A DNA stretch of 64,000 bases from Paramyrothecium sp. XJ0827 (GCA_020881915.1 JAJFPB010000010.1:992001-1056000), one strand, 5' to 3'. Shown: positions 31,646-42,453, counted from the first letter of the stretch. A program made the numbers and translations. The notes: generated from the sequence alone by a model not told the origin.

Positions 31646-33619
31646 ATGGCTCGTGTGTTCTGGCTTCTGAGTGTTCCCTTTATCTTGTTCTCGCAGCTTG
31701 TGGCTTCGCAGAACTTCCCTTATGGCATTCCCATCAGCCGAACCGGCTGGACAGCCACCGCAAGTAGCTCGCAGACAGGCAATGGGCCTGAAAGAGTGCT
31801 TGATGGTAACACGGGAACCATCTGGCATTCCGCCTACACCCCTACAGTGGCCAGCTTGCCCCATCAAATCACAATCGATATGAAGCAGCAGTTTGTGGTG
31901 AACGGCGTCGCTTATCAACCTCGGCAAGATAGTAACACCAACGGTGATATTCTCGGACATAGGATTGCGCTCAGCAATGACGGCCAGACATGGACGACTG
32001 TTGCTGAAGGGATCTATCTGAGCGACAAGGGTACCAAGTACAGCTTTTTCACGACCAACACCGCGAGATACGTTCGCTTCACGGCGTTGACTGAAATTGG
32101 AGGTCGACAATTTGCTAGTCTGGCCGAAGTCAATGTGTACACACCGGTTCCTGCTGTGAGCCTCGGTGACTTCGCGCCTGTGCCTCCTAGCCTTGGTAGA
32201 TGGGGCGCGACTATTGATTTGCCAATTGTCCCTGCTGCGACATCAATCACGGCAGATGACATTGTGGTCTTTTGGTCCGCCTTTCGTACAGACTCGTTCG
32301 GTGGCGGCACTGGCCTCACATACACCGCCACGTACAATCCCTCAAACAAGAATATTCAGAGCTTCCAGGTTACCAGCATCCAGCACGACATGTTCTGCCC
32401 TGGCACATCGCTTGATGCCGAGGGCATTGTCGTTGTGACGGGCGGCAATGATGTGAGCAAGACCAGCAAGTACAGTCCCTCGACGGGCGCCTGGACCTCG
32501 GCGGCCTTGATGCAACGGTCGCGTGGTTATCAATCTCAAACCACTATTGGAGATGGCCGGATTTTTGTAATTGGTGGTTCTTGGAGTGGCGGCCGAGGTA
32601 ATAAGCACGGAGAGATCTATAACACCCAGACGAATGTCTGGACGCGACTCGACGGCTGCACCGTGACGCGCATCCAGACAAACGATGTAGCCGGCCCCTA
32701 CCGATCAGATAATCATGCTTGGCTGTTTGCCTGGAAGAATAACTTGGTCTTCAACGCAGGACCCTCCCGGGCAATGACTTGGTTCAACGTGAGCGGCACT
32801 GGCTCGTGGACCGACGCCGGCATGCGTGGCAGCGATCCTGATTCTATGTGCGCAGTTGCAGCTATGTACGATGCCGAGCAGGGTCTCATCGTGTCCGCTG
32901 GCGGCTCTCCGAACTACGACGAGTCAACTGCCACCAAGAACACTCACATCATCAAACTCAATGCCGTCAACACCCAGGCTACGGTCACGAAAGTCGCGGA
33001 TATGACATATGCGCGTGCTTATGCCAACAGCGTAATCCTTCCTGACGGAAAGGTGTTGGTAGTTGGTGGTCAATCATATGCCAAACCTTTCACGGACACC
33101 AATGCTGCCCTCCCGGCTGAGTTATTCGACCCAGCCACCCAAACCTGGAAGATTGTTGCTCCAGTCAATGTCCCACGAACCTATCACAGCGTCGCGTTGT
33201 TGCTGCCCGATGCCACAGTCATTGCTGGCGGTGGTGGTCTCTGCGGCAGTCGTTGCCTTCAGAATCACGCCGATGCTCAGATCTGGACTCCTCCATACCT
33301 CCTGAACTCGGACGGCACAGCAAAGACGCGTCCCACTATCGTTTCCGTCTCCACTGAATCCCTCAAGCCGGGTGCGACATTGACCATTACGACGAATGTG
33401 AACGCAACATTTTCCCTCATTCGATACGGTTCCACAACCCACACTGTCAATACTGATCAGCGCCGCGTGGTGCTCAAGCCTACGGCCAACGGTCTCACCT
33501 ATACTGCTACCCTTCCAAGCGACCCAGGTGTGCTTCTTCCTGGGTACTGGATGCTGTTCGCCCTCAGCGAATCTGGAGTCCCAAGTATTGCCAAGAAGAT
33601 CAAAATCCAGTTACTCTAA
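31646..33619 (+). CDS. Secreted galactose oxidase (AA5_2) with N-terminal CBM32/discoidin domain
   Basis: An intronless, 657-residue gene. Signal peptide MARVFWLLSVPFILFSQLVAS precedes an F5/8-type-C (CBM32) module at about 25-160 (ASSSQTGNGPERVLDGNTGTIWH; ALTEIGGRQFASLAEVNVY). Then come the kelch propeller and a C-terminal DUF1929 domain, the exact architecture of Fusarium galactose oxidase. The radical/copper ligands are present: Cys251 (HDMFCPG), Tyr295 (RGYQS), Tyr513 and His514 (RTYHS), and His599 (THTVN). The stacking residue equivalent to Trp290 is conserved as Trp313 (GGSWSGG). The expected reaction is D-galactose and other primary alcohols plus O2 giving aldehydes and H2O2, outside the cell. 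It is a paralogue of the PAN-domain oxidase 18 kb upstream, which has Tyr at this position. Confidence 0.95.
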   Translation: MARVFWLLSVPFILFSQLVASQNFPYGIPISRTGWTATASSSQTGNGPERVLDGNTGTIWHSAYTPTVASLPHQITIDMKQQFVVNGVAYQPRQDSNTNGDILGHRIALSNDGQTWTTVAEGIYLSDKGTKYSFFTTNTARYVRFTALTEIGGRQFASLAEVNVYTPVPAVSLGDFAPVPPSLGRWGATIDLPIVPAATSITADDIVVFWSAFRTDSFGGGTGLTYTATYNPSNKNIQSFQVTSIQHDMFCPGTSLDAEGIVVVTGGNDVSKTSKYSPSTGAWTSAALMQRSRGYQSQTTIGDGRIFVIGGSWSGGRGNKHGEIYNTQTNVWTRLDGCTVTRIQTNDVAGPYRSDNHAWLFAWKNNLVFNAGPSRAMTWFNVSGTGSWTDAGMRGSDPDSMCAVAAMYDAEQGLIVSAGGSPNYDESTATKNTHIIKLNAVNTQATVTKVADMTYARAYANSVILPDGKVLVVGGQSYAKPFTDTNAALPAELFDPATQTWKIVAPVNVPRTYHSVALLLPDATVIAGGGGLCGSRCLQNHADAQIWTPPYLLNSDGTAKTRPTIVSVSTESLKPGATLTITTNVNATFSLIRYGSTTHTVNTDQRRVVLKPTANGLTYTATLPSDPGVLLPGYWMLFALSESGVPSIAKKIKIQLL

Positions 33620-34272
33620 ATACTCACAACGCGGAAACCTATCGAGATGAGTTGGTCGGTTTGAGACATGGTGCAGCGAGCCTGCCGAGCTCAATGGAGG
33701 AATCGGCCCTTTCCCTTCTTGTCCATATTTTTGTTATGCCTGATGAATTTGACGTATTTAGCCGTGGAACAATAACGTCACTTGTGAAAGGGGGGATGAT
33801 GGATCCTTTCTGCCTATTGTATCGCGTTGATGGGGATTGAACAGAGGTACCCTGCTAATGGACCTTGACAAAGAAGACAAGGATAGAATCCTCTCGGGGT
33901 TCCAGTGGAGTTCCGCAAATTAGGGTCAAAATTGAAGGCTTCTGCCACTCTTCTACAACGACTGAGCGTGAAGATCTTGGCAAGACAGCGTGCCTAAATA
34001 TGTCAGAGCCCATTATTCCGTGAGACATGCTTCATCAAGCCTTGACTTTTTATCCTCTAGTTTGAATTGCAGTGTCCGAGAGTGCGAGCCTCTAAGCTGA
34101 GTCAGACCCCCGGGCGAATGCAAGGGTCATCCTGCAGGCTTCGTGTATCGTCTAGTTGCTAGCTTCCGAACCTCAATCTCCAGACTACAAATTGATGGTA
34201 CTTCGCCCTGTTGTCTATTATTGCGCTTTTCGCAGTTGCCACTCGACTACTCGCTCGGAGACGATTGCTCTG
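33620..34272. other. Intergenic, no gene seen
   Basis: This is 653 nt between two plus-strand genes. The frame of the next gene remains open upstream to an in-frame ATG at 34195, so part of this may be an alternative N-terminus. Confidence 0.5.
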
Positions 34273-35454
34273 ATGGCAGACATGGCCTCTCAACCCAGAC
34301 ATGCGGCGGCACCGGCCAGCCCTTGGCGGCGTGCGATATATGCCTTTCCCATTTTCGCCTTGGCCATCCTGATGGCCCGTTCGTTTGCGCTGACGGGACC
34401 CACTGTACCGGTCGTGGCGAAATTCATGGAACAGGGCCGATTCGAGTACAACGGCGTCAGTGTTCCGATCCTAAAGCGCTTCTACGGTATCAGCCTGGTC
34501 GACGAATTGTTTGCGAACATCTCGGCAGCATTCATGCAGATTCAAGCAAAGACGACAGATGTGGATCTATACTATCATGCGTTTGTCTTCTTGCTGGAAT
34601 ACGCTGGCGTGTATACTATTCTGTTATTCGAGTCAAGCCGACCTGCCAACAAGTCAACTTTATTTCAATTGTGAGTATTCCGTTGTTCCCTCTCTAAATC
34701 AGTCTAACCATGAGCGAACAGTCCTTCCGCTGTCACCCTTCTGGCTCAATTGGCCACTGCCGGGTTTATAGGAAACAGCTACCTCTATCTCTTTTACATC
34801 CTGAGGCCCTTCCAGAAGTTCAACGCACCCGCACATTGGAAATTAGATGGAGCCCTGTGCATGGCTGTACTTCCTAGCATTGTGATAGGCTACTACATTC
34901 CTCATCTTTTCATGTACTTTGGTCACAGCCTGGAGGTGAGGCATTGGTGGTGTTGGGTGTGGCAACTCTTCCCGGTTTGGGGTGGCATTCTTGTCGTCCT
35001 CCTCTCCAGGACTACCAAACTCATCCGGGGAGCGACTCAATGGTTTGATGTCCCGGGACGGGGCTTCCAGGTCGCAAAGTTCTCGGTCTGCGCAATTGCA
35101 ATTGTCAACACGTTGGGGTACTGGTACATTTTGTTCAGCTCCGATAGTCCGGTAACTGACCTCTTCATTCCGAAGTACCTAATAGAGGCCCCAGAGGAGT
35201 TTGGCGCAAGCTTGAAGGCTGTAATCCAGTACGATTACATCTGCGGCATGGCTGGTGTTCTCCTTTGGTTGGCCTACAGCTTGGGAGATCTCAAGGCGGC
35301 AGGTGTTTGCCACGTCTCCTGGATTCAGATCATTCTGGTCTCAGTTCCTGTTGCGGCAATCTTCGGTGTCGGGAACCTTGTACTCTTGGGATGGCTGACG
35401 AGGGAGGTTTCTATTTCATCGTACTTCGAAAGCCACGCTTCGAAGAGAAAGTAG
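34273..35454 (+). CDS. Polytopic membrane protein of unknown function
   Basis: Exons are 34273..34670 and 34722..35454 (376 residues). The 51 nt intron (GTGAGT...AACAG, with a CTAACC branch) joins LFQ to FPSAVTLL. I chose the ATG at 34273 (MADMASQ) over an in-frame ATG at 34195 because the latter adds a segment without features. Some seven to eight hydrophobic segments are visible: about 20-38, 95-115, 130-155, 180-205, 220-245, 265-285, 310-330 and 345-365. A conserved-looking loop, KRFYGISLVDELFANISAAF, precedes the second. It resembles uncharacterised fungal integral membrane proteins sometimes found beside secondary-metabolite genes; no such cluster is present here. Function is unknown. 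Confidence 0.75.
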
Positions 35455-35919
35455 TAGGCTGTTTGAAGTCCTGGGGTTAGAGTTTGTCATATTACTTCCA
35501 AGCAACTTTTCGGAACTTCGGTTCCACATGCTACCTCCCCGGGCTCAAAAGAATGATGTTTCCCTTGAAACTAGATGGACTAGATTTGAAGGTTACTTCC
35601 CACCAAACTTACCGCGCAAGGCTACTTGGAGCATCCCTTGGCAGTGTCTTACCGTGATGTCACAGGAACAAAGGTGATTGGACAATGTTAGACATAGCAA
35701 CTCCGCCTATGAAGGGAGACGTTGTGGATGACTCGTATGAGCCTGCAATGTTTGACACGTGAGCATTGTTCCTCTTGTTTTGTGCTCTGGGCGCTCTACA
35801 TCCTGACTACACATCGCCTCCCTCTAACATCCCCACGGCAATACCCACGACGCGTTAGACACTCGATTACACCAAGACACTGTACACTCACTACAGCTTC
35901 GCACAGAAATTGTGATAAG
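35455..35919. other. Intergenic, no gene seen
   Basis: This is 465 nt between two plus-strand genes. The following gene's frame stays open upstream to 35722, but no better start than 35920 is seen. Confidence 0.5.
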
Positions 35920-37131
35920 ATGGGTGTGGCTACTACAGCCGCCAGTCAAGGGACACTCGGCATGTCGGAACCGGAGCATGTGCCCTTCAAACCACGCGGT
36001 AGGCGGCGCGAATGGATTAGGGAGAAGTTGGATGTCGTTCCGACCTATTTGTTTCGCGTCTACACATCGAAGTCTAGCGGCATGACCAACATGTCCTGGG
36101 CGAAATCACACGAAGCAGCTCACAAAACATCCCTGAGTAAGAAGGACATATTCGCCTGGGATGACGACTGCCGCGTAGCCAGCATGGTGTTTCATCACCT
36201 TCGCTACGCCAGTGGAGGGGTTGACGACAATCTTGTGTCATGGAGCAGTTCGTTACTATATGCTCTGCAGTATATGCGCCTGTTGAACAGCAAGCAAAAA
36301 TATGACTGGAAGGATATCAGGCTCATGGTGGTCGAGACTACCAGATTGCCGCGAGCCGTCTTCATCCGCGACATGGATCTGATCGACGCGTTCTCTCAGC
36401 ATGATTCTCGCTTGATGGACTTTGCGAGCTTTCGCAGGCGAAAGCATTCTTCCCTGGCCAGTTTCTATTATTTCGGCGAGTATCTGTCTCAAGGGGCGCT
36501 CCAAATTGACGGCATGTGCTGCACTATTTCCGCGCGGGACATGATTGAAGCAGGCTTGTTCCATTTGTATCCTGAGATGCAAAACAGGATGACTGTTGCG
36601 ACACCCGAGTGGTTTCACGAGGTCCTCCGCTTACGCGAGGGATTCTCTAAGCCCATGATATCACGTCCACGAACTGAAATCCATGAGTTGCGCGCAGCTA
36701 TCTCGGTGGCTCAGCTATTTGGAGCCTCGCGACTACCTATGGCGGCGAATCTACTCGGCTGCCTGCCACGCCAAGTCCAAGATGACGAGATTCTCCTCGC
36801 ATTCAAGGGCACTTCATTTTCGGGTAACTTGGCACGATCACGTAAGTTTAGCCACGCTAACAAGTAGACAGATACAGAAAGAGAATTGTGTTCCCCAATG
36901 AGGACGATTGTCGTGGCATACGACACCTTGCCCGAGGTGCAACAGTTCGAGCACATCCGTCGTCTCATCTTCACAGACTCATGTCTTTCCATGATCAAAG
37001 GTGAGTACAGGTACGCATCCACCGCGGCTGGCGCTGACTTGTAAAGACTGCATGGTAGAGGTCGAGTTGAAGCTCCGGCATTCGATGCACCATGTCCTCT
37101 GTGCGACACCGGGCGTCAATCAGCCACTTGA
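35920..37131 (+). CDS. DUF7587-like cytosolic protein
   Basis: Exons are 35920..36823, 36868..37000 and 37047..37131 (373 residues). Introns are 44 and 46 nt; donors are GTAACT and GTGAGT, acceptors AAGTAG and GTAAAG. The first join is the less certain. The protein contains PTYLFRVYTSKSSG at about 45, DNLVSWSSSLLYALQYM near 110, VVETTRLPRAVFIRDMDLI, and FYYFGEYLSQGAL. This is the arrangement of the fungal DUF7587 domain, whose fold resembles ADP-ribosyltransferase-like domains in some predictions (weak recollection). The C-terminus ends in PCPLCDTGRQSAT. No signal peptide. Function is unknown; the family is expanded in plant-associated ascomycetes. Confidence 0.68.
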
Positions 37132-37478
37132 CGTAGGGAATGAAGTGACGACAATGAGAAGTTCTTGTGCAGACCTTCATCAGCGCTTGGGCACCATAAT
37201 GAGGTTGGGGATGGACCTGCAAGGTTGCATTCCAGATTGGACAGTGAATGGACACGGGACAAACGGCCATGCTGGTAACGGGTGCGGGCCGGCACTTTGA
37301 ATACGATAGTTCGGTGTACCTGATAAGATTTCTTTACTTTTTTGCTTCTTTGTCCGATGATAGCGGGTCAAAAAGAGGTTGATATTGGTTCTTCCTGGTC
37401 TATGCGTGCGAGCTTAAACCATGATTTACCCAAAGCTTTCTGAGAACCCTCCAATCTGCACAAATTGGGTCGATTCCC
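37132..37478. other. Short intergenic, convergent genes
   Basis: This is 347 nt between converging 3' ends. A 99-codon frame (37001-37300) overlaps the last exon of the upstream gene in another phase and is not supported. Confidence 0.5.
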
Positions 37479-37898
37479 CTAATCTGACCCTGGGTTTCCT
37501 CCCTCCAGGAACCGAAAGAACATCAACTCGTTCTCATCCGGGTCCTTAATTGTGAAACGCTCCCACCCCCAGTCTGTATGCCCAATAGGCTCAGTGATCT
37601 GTGCACTATCATTATTGCGCAACATCTGATACAGCTCTTCTAACTGGGTTGTTCCCATTGCAATCACGACCCATCCAGGCTTGAAACGTGGCTCCTCTTC
37701 CTTGAAGAAGTAGAGGTTCACGACTGCTTTGTCTCCGGCAAAAATGGAGCAAAAATCGGGACGGTCGCCGTTGCCCTTCTTCGTAATCTCAGCCACTGTG
37801 AATTGCAGAACCTCTTCATAGAACTTGGCTGTCGCTTCTATGTCCCTTGATGGCAGGCCTGGGATGACCTTCCACGCTGAATCAATTGGCCGTGACAT
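37479..37898 (-). CDS. Glyoxalase/bleomycin-resistance (VOC) fold protein
   Basis: A single-exon, 139-residue protein. The ATG at 37898 (MSRPIDSAWKVIPGLPSRDI) is chosen over upstream non-ATG extension. It has one beta-alpha-beta-beta-beta VOC pattern pair: PGLPSRDIEATAKFYEEVLQFTV, then FCSIFAGDKAVVNLYFF, and in the second half DWGWERFTIKDPDENELMFF. The D-P-D-x-N-x-(L/I)-x-F motif with the terminal acidic residue is typical of VOC metal-binding or substrate-binding proteins such as bleomycin-binding dimers. It lacks the full glyoxalase I length and residues, so sequestration, isomerase or dioxygenase-type roles are all possible. Cytosolic by absence of a signal. Confidence 0.85.
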   Translation of the reverse strand: MSRPIDSAWKVIPGLPSRDIEATAKFYEEVLQFTVAEITKKGNGDRPDFCSIFAGDKAVVNLYFFKEEEPRFKPGWVVIAMGTTQLEELYQMLRNNDSAQITEPIGHTDWGWERFTIKDPDENELMFFRFLEGGNPGSD

Positions 37899-39988
37899 TG
37901 CGTTTGAAGTATGGAGAACAGGCAGACTTGAGGACTCAGTCGATGGAATTTGCCTCCTAAATATAAAGTTGAAATCGGTCGATTTTTGCTTCTTCGACGC
38001 CAATACAGTTCCCTTGGAAATGTGGAATTGTTGAGTTTCGCACCAGTGCCCACCCACAAGGTTATGAGCAATGTTTAGCTCAATGCTCGGAAGTACATTC
38101 CCCTCGCAATTGAGAAGCCATGTGACTCGCTGTCACGTGCAGTCTTTGTGTGATGAAAATGTCACTGTTGTCGAGTTGCCATGGTCGCATGTCAATGGGG
38201 AATTGAACTTCGTCAAGCGATATCGGACGCCAAATCTTTCCGGTTTCAGCCATTCGATACTTACTAGGTCCAGTTATTCCGGCTCTTTCATCATGCGGAC
38301 TGCCAGTTCAAAGTGGCTTGGTCGGTTCCCAATATCCTCGCGGCTGCTAGGAATCATAAGGAAATTGGAATGGATGGATGGATTGGTGGTGTCAACAGGG
38401 CAACGACGTTACGTCCTAGGCAGATAGGCTCTGCGCTGTTCACAAATGTGCTAAATTCAATTGTACCTCTGCAGGAAACTGCTCCAGTGCTTGTGTGTGC
38501 ATTTTGCCCAAAATTCAAGCCGTAGAGACAGAGTAAGTTTAGGGCGATTTTGCGCTTGCCGCTCTCGAAGTTGCCCTCGCAAGATCGGCCCAAGACTTGT
38601 TGCTGCGATGGTTTGGAGAGGTTACAGCAGATTCATCGTATGATCTGAGCCAAGCTTCATGTGTGATTATAGAAAGCCAGCACGGACCGGTGTGTAGTGT
38701 ATACTAGAATCGCTACAATGGGCCCGACGAAGATATTGAGAATATGCATGACCGAGAGAAGGACTTTCTTGGCTTCAACAAGGTCGTGGGCACAACATCG
38801 CTTGGGATTTAAGCTGCTGCTGTGGTCCTCATCTAAGCTTTGTGGTCTAAGTAATCCTGCCAGACTATTGACGATGATTTAGTCGAATGTGCGGCACATG
38901 TAGCGGGCTCGATGCGGACAACTGTCGTTTTCCTCGAACTTTTTGAGAAGAAACCTCGTTGCAAAGCTACGATCGGTGTCTCCTGACAGAAGGGTTGTAT
39001 CTGCTCGTAAGGCCTCCTGTAAATTTTTCATCAAGTCACGATCGTTCATTCCAAAAATGTATTCATCCTGCAAGTCGATTTTGTAGTGAATCGGTCATAC
39101 GATCCTAAGGAGGTCGCACAACACGAACAAGGCCATGCGCCTAGGGCGCTAGATAGCCCGATGAAACAGAAGAACGGGCTCTCAAGGGTAGCTCTCAGCA
39201 GACCAACAAGAAGCTTCACGGACAAAGCAGCACGCTCAAAGTCTTCGTCCACAGCGGCGTATGTGCTAGTGGCATCTTCAAAGACCTCACTTCTTCTCAA
39301 ACGCAAAAGCAATCATTTCTTCGGGCTTTGCACATTTGGCAGCCTTTGCCGTGAAAGAAACATTCTAGAGCCGCTGCTTCCATCCACTAAGAGGGTTGTG
39401 GACCACAGGCAGGTCCATTTCGACGTATCCGTTTGTGACCCACTGATGTCTGTCAATGGGTTGATTGAGCAACGCACTTAGCAGCTCGAAAAAGAGCCAA
39501 GACTACATAAACGACAATAGCTGAGCCATGATGCGGAAGCTTGAACGCACCAGTTTCTACTGACTGGACACCATTGTGCAGCACAGTCTCAACGTACTGA
39601 GGCTGCAGTGCGAGAAAAGGGAGCCGCGCACGTCTTGTCGGCGTCACCCACGATTGCGTGGGAACCATCCCTCCATTTGCCTGTGGCTGTAAGTTGTTTC
39701 CTTGGCCATCTGATGAGGCTAACCAATTGACTGATGTCGCGTGGCTGAGACGCAGAGGGCAGAGCAATCACCACCAGGCGGCAGTACTCAGCCTTGATGC
39801 GGCTGAAACCCAGCACGTGCAGGGCTCGATCAGCGCATCTCCAAATAAATTCTCGCGGACAAGGGTCAAGAGAGCCAGCCTTGGCAAATCTGCCCGGCAC
39901 ATCATGGTAGCACAGATTGATCGCCAGCGACGTTGTCACCTCAGGAATACTGCTTCTAAACTCTGTCTTCAACGAGACAAATGAGGAC
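37899..39988. other. Intergenic 2.1 kb with unresolved coding-like fragments
   Basis: No complete gene could be built. On the minus strand, several pieces look protein-like. One is a frame at 38879-39073 beginning DEYIFGMNDRD. Another, at 39046-39312, has a hydrophobic middle. A short stretch ending near 39285 reads EEMIAFAFEKK before a stop. A further frame at 39589-40038 contains ALHVLGFSRIKAEY. They lie in different frames and I found no consistent set of splice sites. A decayed gene, a many-exon gene or chance are all possible. Confidence 0.35.
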
Positions 39989-41219
39989 ATGGCACCCCTG
40001 GTAGAGAGTGTCAGGTCCCTGGCCAATTCCACTGCCACTACAGACTTCCGTGCTCAGTGGTCCCGCCCTGGAGATGTCTTCACAATCCTGCTCCTCCTTG
40101 GAGGCGAGGTCATTGCAAGGGCGCTCGCCCAGCTCGCTGGCCAAAGACTGACACCAGTCACATTTTCATTTGGTGCGCTACCCTGGTGCCGACGCCCTAG
40201 TTCGCCGTGGAGCGAAGGCCCTTGGACTGACCATGCCTGCAGGGTGGGTTGCTTACTCCATGTCTGCCCTCGTGTCAGCTGTGGGGGAGAACAAGCTCAT
40301 GCCGCCCGCGCCCGACTGCCGATGCAAGGTCATCAATGGGAAGAATGGGTCCGTCGTGGAGAACTCTAGCTGGATACTCGGCCGTATCATGCGAGACTTT
40401 GAGGATTGGACGAGCCCTGCCACCAAGGAGAAGCTGGCTGCTGTCCTGGATGACAAGTGGACGCACTTGAGGCAGAGTGATGCGCGGGCGAAGAGACCGA
40501 AGAGAGCAGGACTCATCATCACCATCTATGAACCGAGCACACGAGTGCGGGCGGGCAGGCCGCAGAAAGACGTCATTTACTGGAGCGGCGTGGTTGTCAT
40601 GGTCCTCCAACTGGCCGTCGCGGCCGTACCTTTCGGCGTCTACGGGAACTGGGGCATCCTGATGATCACGGCGGCCGGCATAGGACTTGCGCTGCTCACG
40701 GGAACCCTGCCTCAGTGGAAGAAGGAGAAGTGGGCGTGCCGAAGCGATTCGAAAGAGCCCTATATCCTCACCCGCGGAAACGGGAGCCAGCACGCCATTG
40801 TCATTCTCGGCAATGGCAAGGGCCTCAATCTCGAGGATCTAGCCACCGGGCAGAACAACATGGACGCGACAACAAACACCCTTACGAGGCTGTCGGTTTT
40901 GACGCTGTGCATATCGTGGGTCCTGCTCCTCATAACCGCTGCCGGGCTCAAGGAGAACACCTGGTTCCTCCTCGCCGTAGGGGGCATTGGCATGATCCAA
41001 AACATCGCCGTTGCCGGATGGTCTCGCCAGCCGGAAAGCTTCGGCATTCCGCTGGAGTTTGTCAAGGTCGTTGGGAAACGCAAAGCCATGCAGGCGCTGT
41101 TTGAGCTGGAAGATCTGTATCCAGGGATAGGGCGAAGCATGCGCGACGAGTTCTTCCCGGGAACATTGAGACCAGACGAGGTTCAGAAATGGGAGGAATT
41201 GACAGAGAAAGCAGCGTAA
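39989..41219 (+). CDS. Membrane protein of unknown function (conserved fungal family)
   Basis: Exons are 39989..40172 and 40243..41219 (386 residues). The 70 nt intron (GTGCGC...CTGCAG) joins FSFG to WVAYSMSALVS in frame. The ATG at 39989 gives MAPLVESVRSLANST, the expected family start. Hydrophobic segments are at about 28-45, 60-80, 165-205 (two, around VMVLQLAVAAVPFGV and GILMITAAGIGLALL), 275-295 and 300-318. Between them are DCRCKVINGKNGSVVENSSWILGRIMRDFEDW and LTRGNGSQHAIVILGNGKG, which are characteristic of a family widespread in Sordariomycetes, often next to other orphan membrane proteins. No catalytic motif. Function is unknown. Confidence 0.82.
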
Positions 41220-41622
41220 AACAGCGTCCTCGTCGCGGTATAGATAGATCATAGATTCGCACAGCATATCACGGACCTAATTCTGCAAATATTGTATCGA
41301 TTGATATATGCTAACAAACTGGGCATAAGTCATTATCTTCAAGTATTATAGTACATCGCAACCCGCACGCAGTGTGTCCTTGACCACGATGCCGATAACG
41401 CTCGACGTCTCCATCCCGCATCATGCACATGCGGGCGAGAGACGCCGTTTCCTCCATTCCGATCGCTTGCGCTCCAAACCACAAGAGCAGGGGTCTTTAC
41501 AGGCCCTCACTAAGATGATTCGCTGACATGTTAGCCCTGGCGTTCATTTGACGGTTTTAATTGCTTTAAGAGGTGTGAGACGCTATGTTCGCGGTTGTAT
41601 TGGGGGAGGAGAGCGTTGGGAC
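41220..41622. other. Short intergenic, convergent genes; possible hidden last exon
   Basis: This is 403 nt between converging genes. It may include a spliced-on last exon of the next gene (about 41522..41510 on the minus strand). See the finding on the stop codon inside a splice donor. Confidence 0.4.
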
Positions 41623-42453
41623 TTACAGTAGCGAGAGCTCCAGATCACCGTGGATTCTGGCCTTGAGCTGGATCTCGATCTCAAGGTTGAGGTCCAGGCG
41701 CAGCTTCAGGGCGTCGGACTTGCCGCCGCCGCCACTCTGCGCCTGCTGCTGTTGTTGTTGCTGCATCTGTTGTTGCTGCTGCTGTTGCTGGCGACGCTGC
41801 TGCATTTGTTGCTGGTTCTGGTTCTGGTTGGCGCGCGACCGTGACCGAGCCATCTGCTTGTTGGATGTGTCCTCCTCCTCTTGCCACCTCTGCTGAGGCT
41901 TCTTCTTCTCCTGGGTCCTGGTGGTAGGAGCGGAGTCCTGCTCATCTGGGGTCTCGGGCTCTTCTTCGCTGTCGTATTCGCTGTCGTCACTGTAGTCATC
42001 GGAATCTTCGTCCTCGTCCTCCTGCGCTGGCTTGGGAGGGGCCTTCTTGGGCTGTGGCTTCTTCTCCGCGGGCTTCTCCTCCTTCACTTCCTCTTTGGGT
42101 GGCTCAAGCTTGGCATCGCTCGACTTGTCGGCTGCGCTCTTGTCCTCCTCTGGCTCCTCCTTCTTGGGCTCCTCGGCCTTAGGCTCTTCGGCCTTCTTGG
42201 GTTCTTCGGCCTTCTTGGGCTCCTCTGCCTTCTTGGGCTCTTCAGCCTTCTTGGGCTCCTCGACCTTCTTGGGCTCCTCTGCCTTCTTGGGCTGCTCGGT
42301 CTTCTTGGGCTGCTCAGTCTTCTTTGGCTGCTCGGGCTTCGCTTCTGGTTCGGGCTTCTTCTCGGTCTTCTGCTGAGGCTCGGCCTTCTTAGTCTGCTCC
42401 GGCTGCTTCTGCTCCTTGGCAGGAGCCGTATTCTTCTGGTCGGAGGAATCCAT
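41623..42453 (-). CDS. Low-complexity Lys/Glu/Pro- and Gln-rich protein with conserved 'LRLDLNL' tail
   Basis: As read without introns, a 276-residue protein from the ATG at 42453 (MDSSDQKN). It is almost entirely disordered: tandem six-residue repeats of the type E-E-P-K-K-A at about 45-100, acidic Asp/Glu/Ser clusters, a KSDALKLRLDLNLEIEIQ segment and poly-Gln tracts near 215-240. The only ordered-looking part is the final 30 residues: LRLDLNLEIEIQ, then LKARIHGDLELSLL. This tail is nearly identical to that of the small protein at 44225, so the two are paralogues in that region. The stop TAA is part of a GTAAGT donor, so a short spliced extension (ending LLESS) is possible. The function of this tail is unknown. 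No signal or membrane segment. Probably cytosolic or nuclear. Confidence 0.78.
   Translation of the reverse strand: MDSSDQKNTAPAKEQKQPEQTKKAEPQQKTEKKPEPEAKPEQPKKTEQPKKTEQPKKAEEPKKVEEPKKAEEPKKAEEPKKAEEPKKAEEPKAEEPKKEEPEEDKSAADKSSDAKLEPPKEEVKEEKPAEKKPQPKKAPPKPAQEDEDEDSDDYSDDSEYDSEEEPETPDEQDSAPTTRTQEKKKPQQRWQEEEDTSNKQMARSRSRANQNQNQQQMQQRRQQQQQQQQMQQQQQQQAQSGGGGKSDALKLRLDLNLEIEIQLKARIHGDLELSLL
41745..41830 (-). repeat. CAG/CAA (poly-Gln) triplet tract within coding sequence
   Basis: Minus-strand codons CAG/CAA repeat with few interruptions (Met, Arg), encoding Gln runs of up to about nine. It is the coding form of a trinucleotide microsatellite and is prone to length change. Confidence 0.85.
42165..42345 (-). 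repeat. 18-nt tandem repeats encoding E-E-P-K-K-A units
   Basis: About nine near-identical 18-nt units encode (A/V)EEPKK or (T/A)EQPKK hexapeptides. Synonymous and single-residue differences between units suggest expansion by slippage followed by drift. Confidence 0.85.

Noticed and set aside
39086..39481. 131-codon plus-strand frame upstream of the membrane-protein gene
   Set aside because: No family resemblance and no link by splicing to the gene at 39989, whose own start is well placed.
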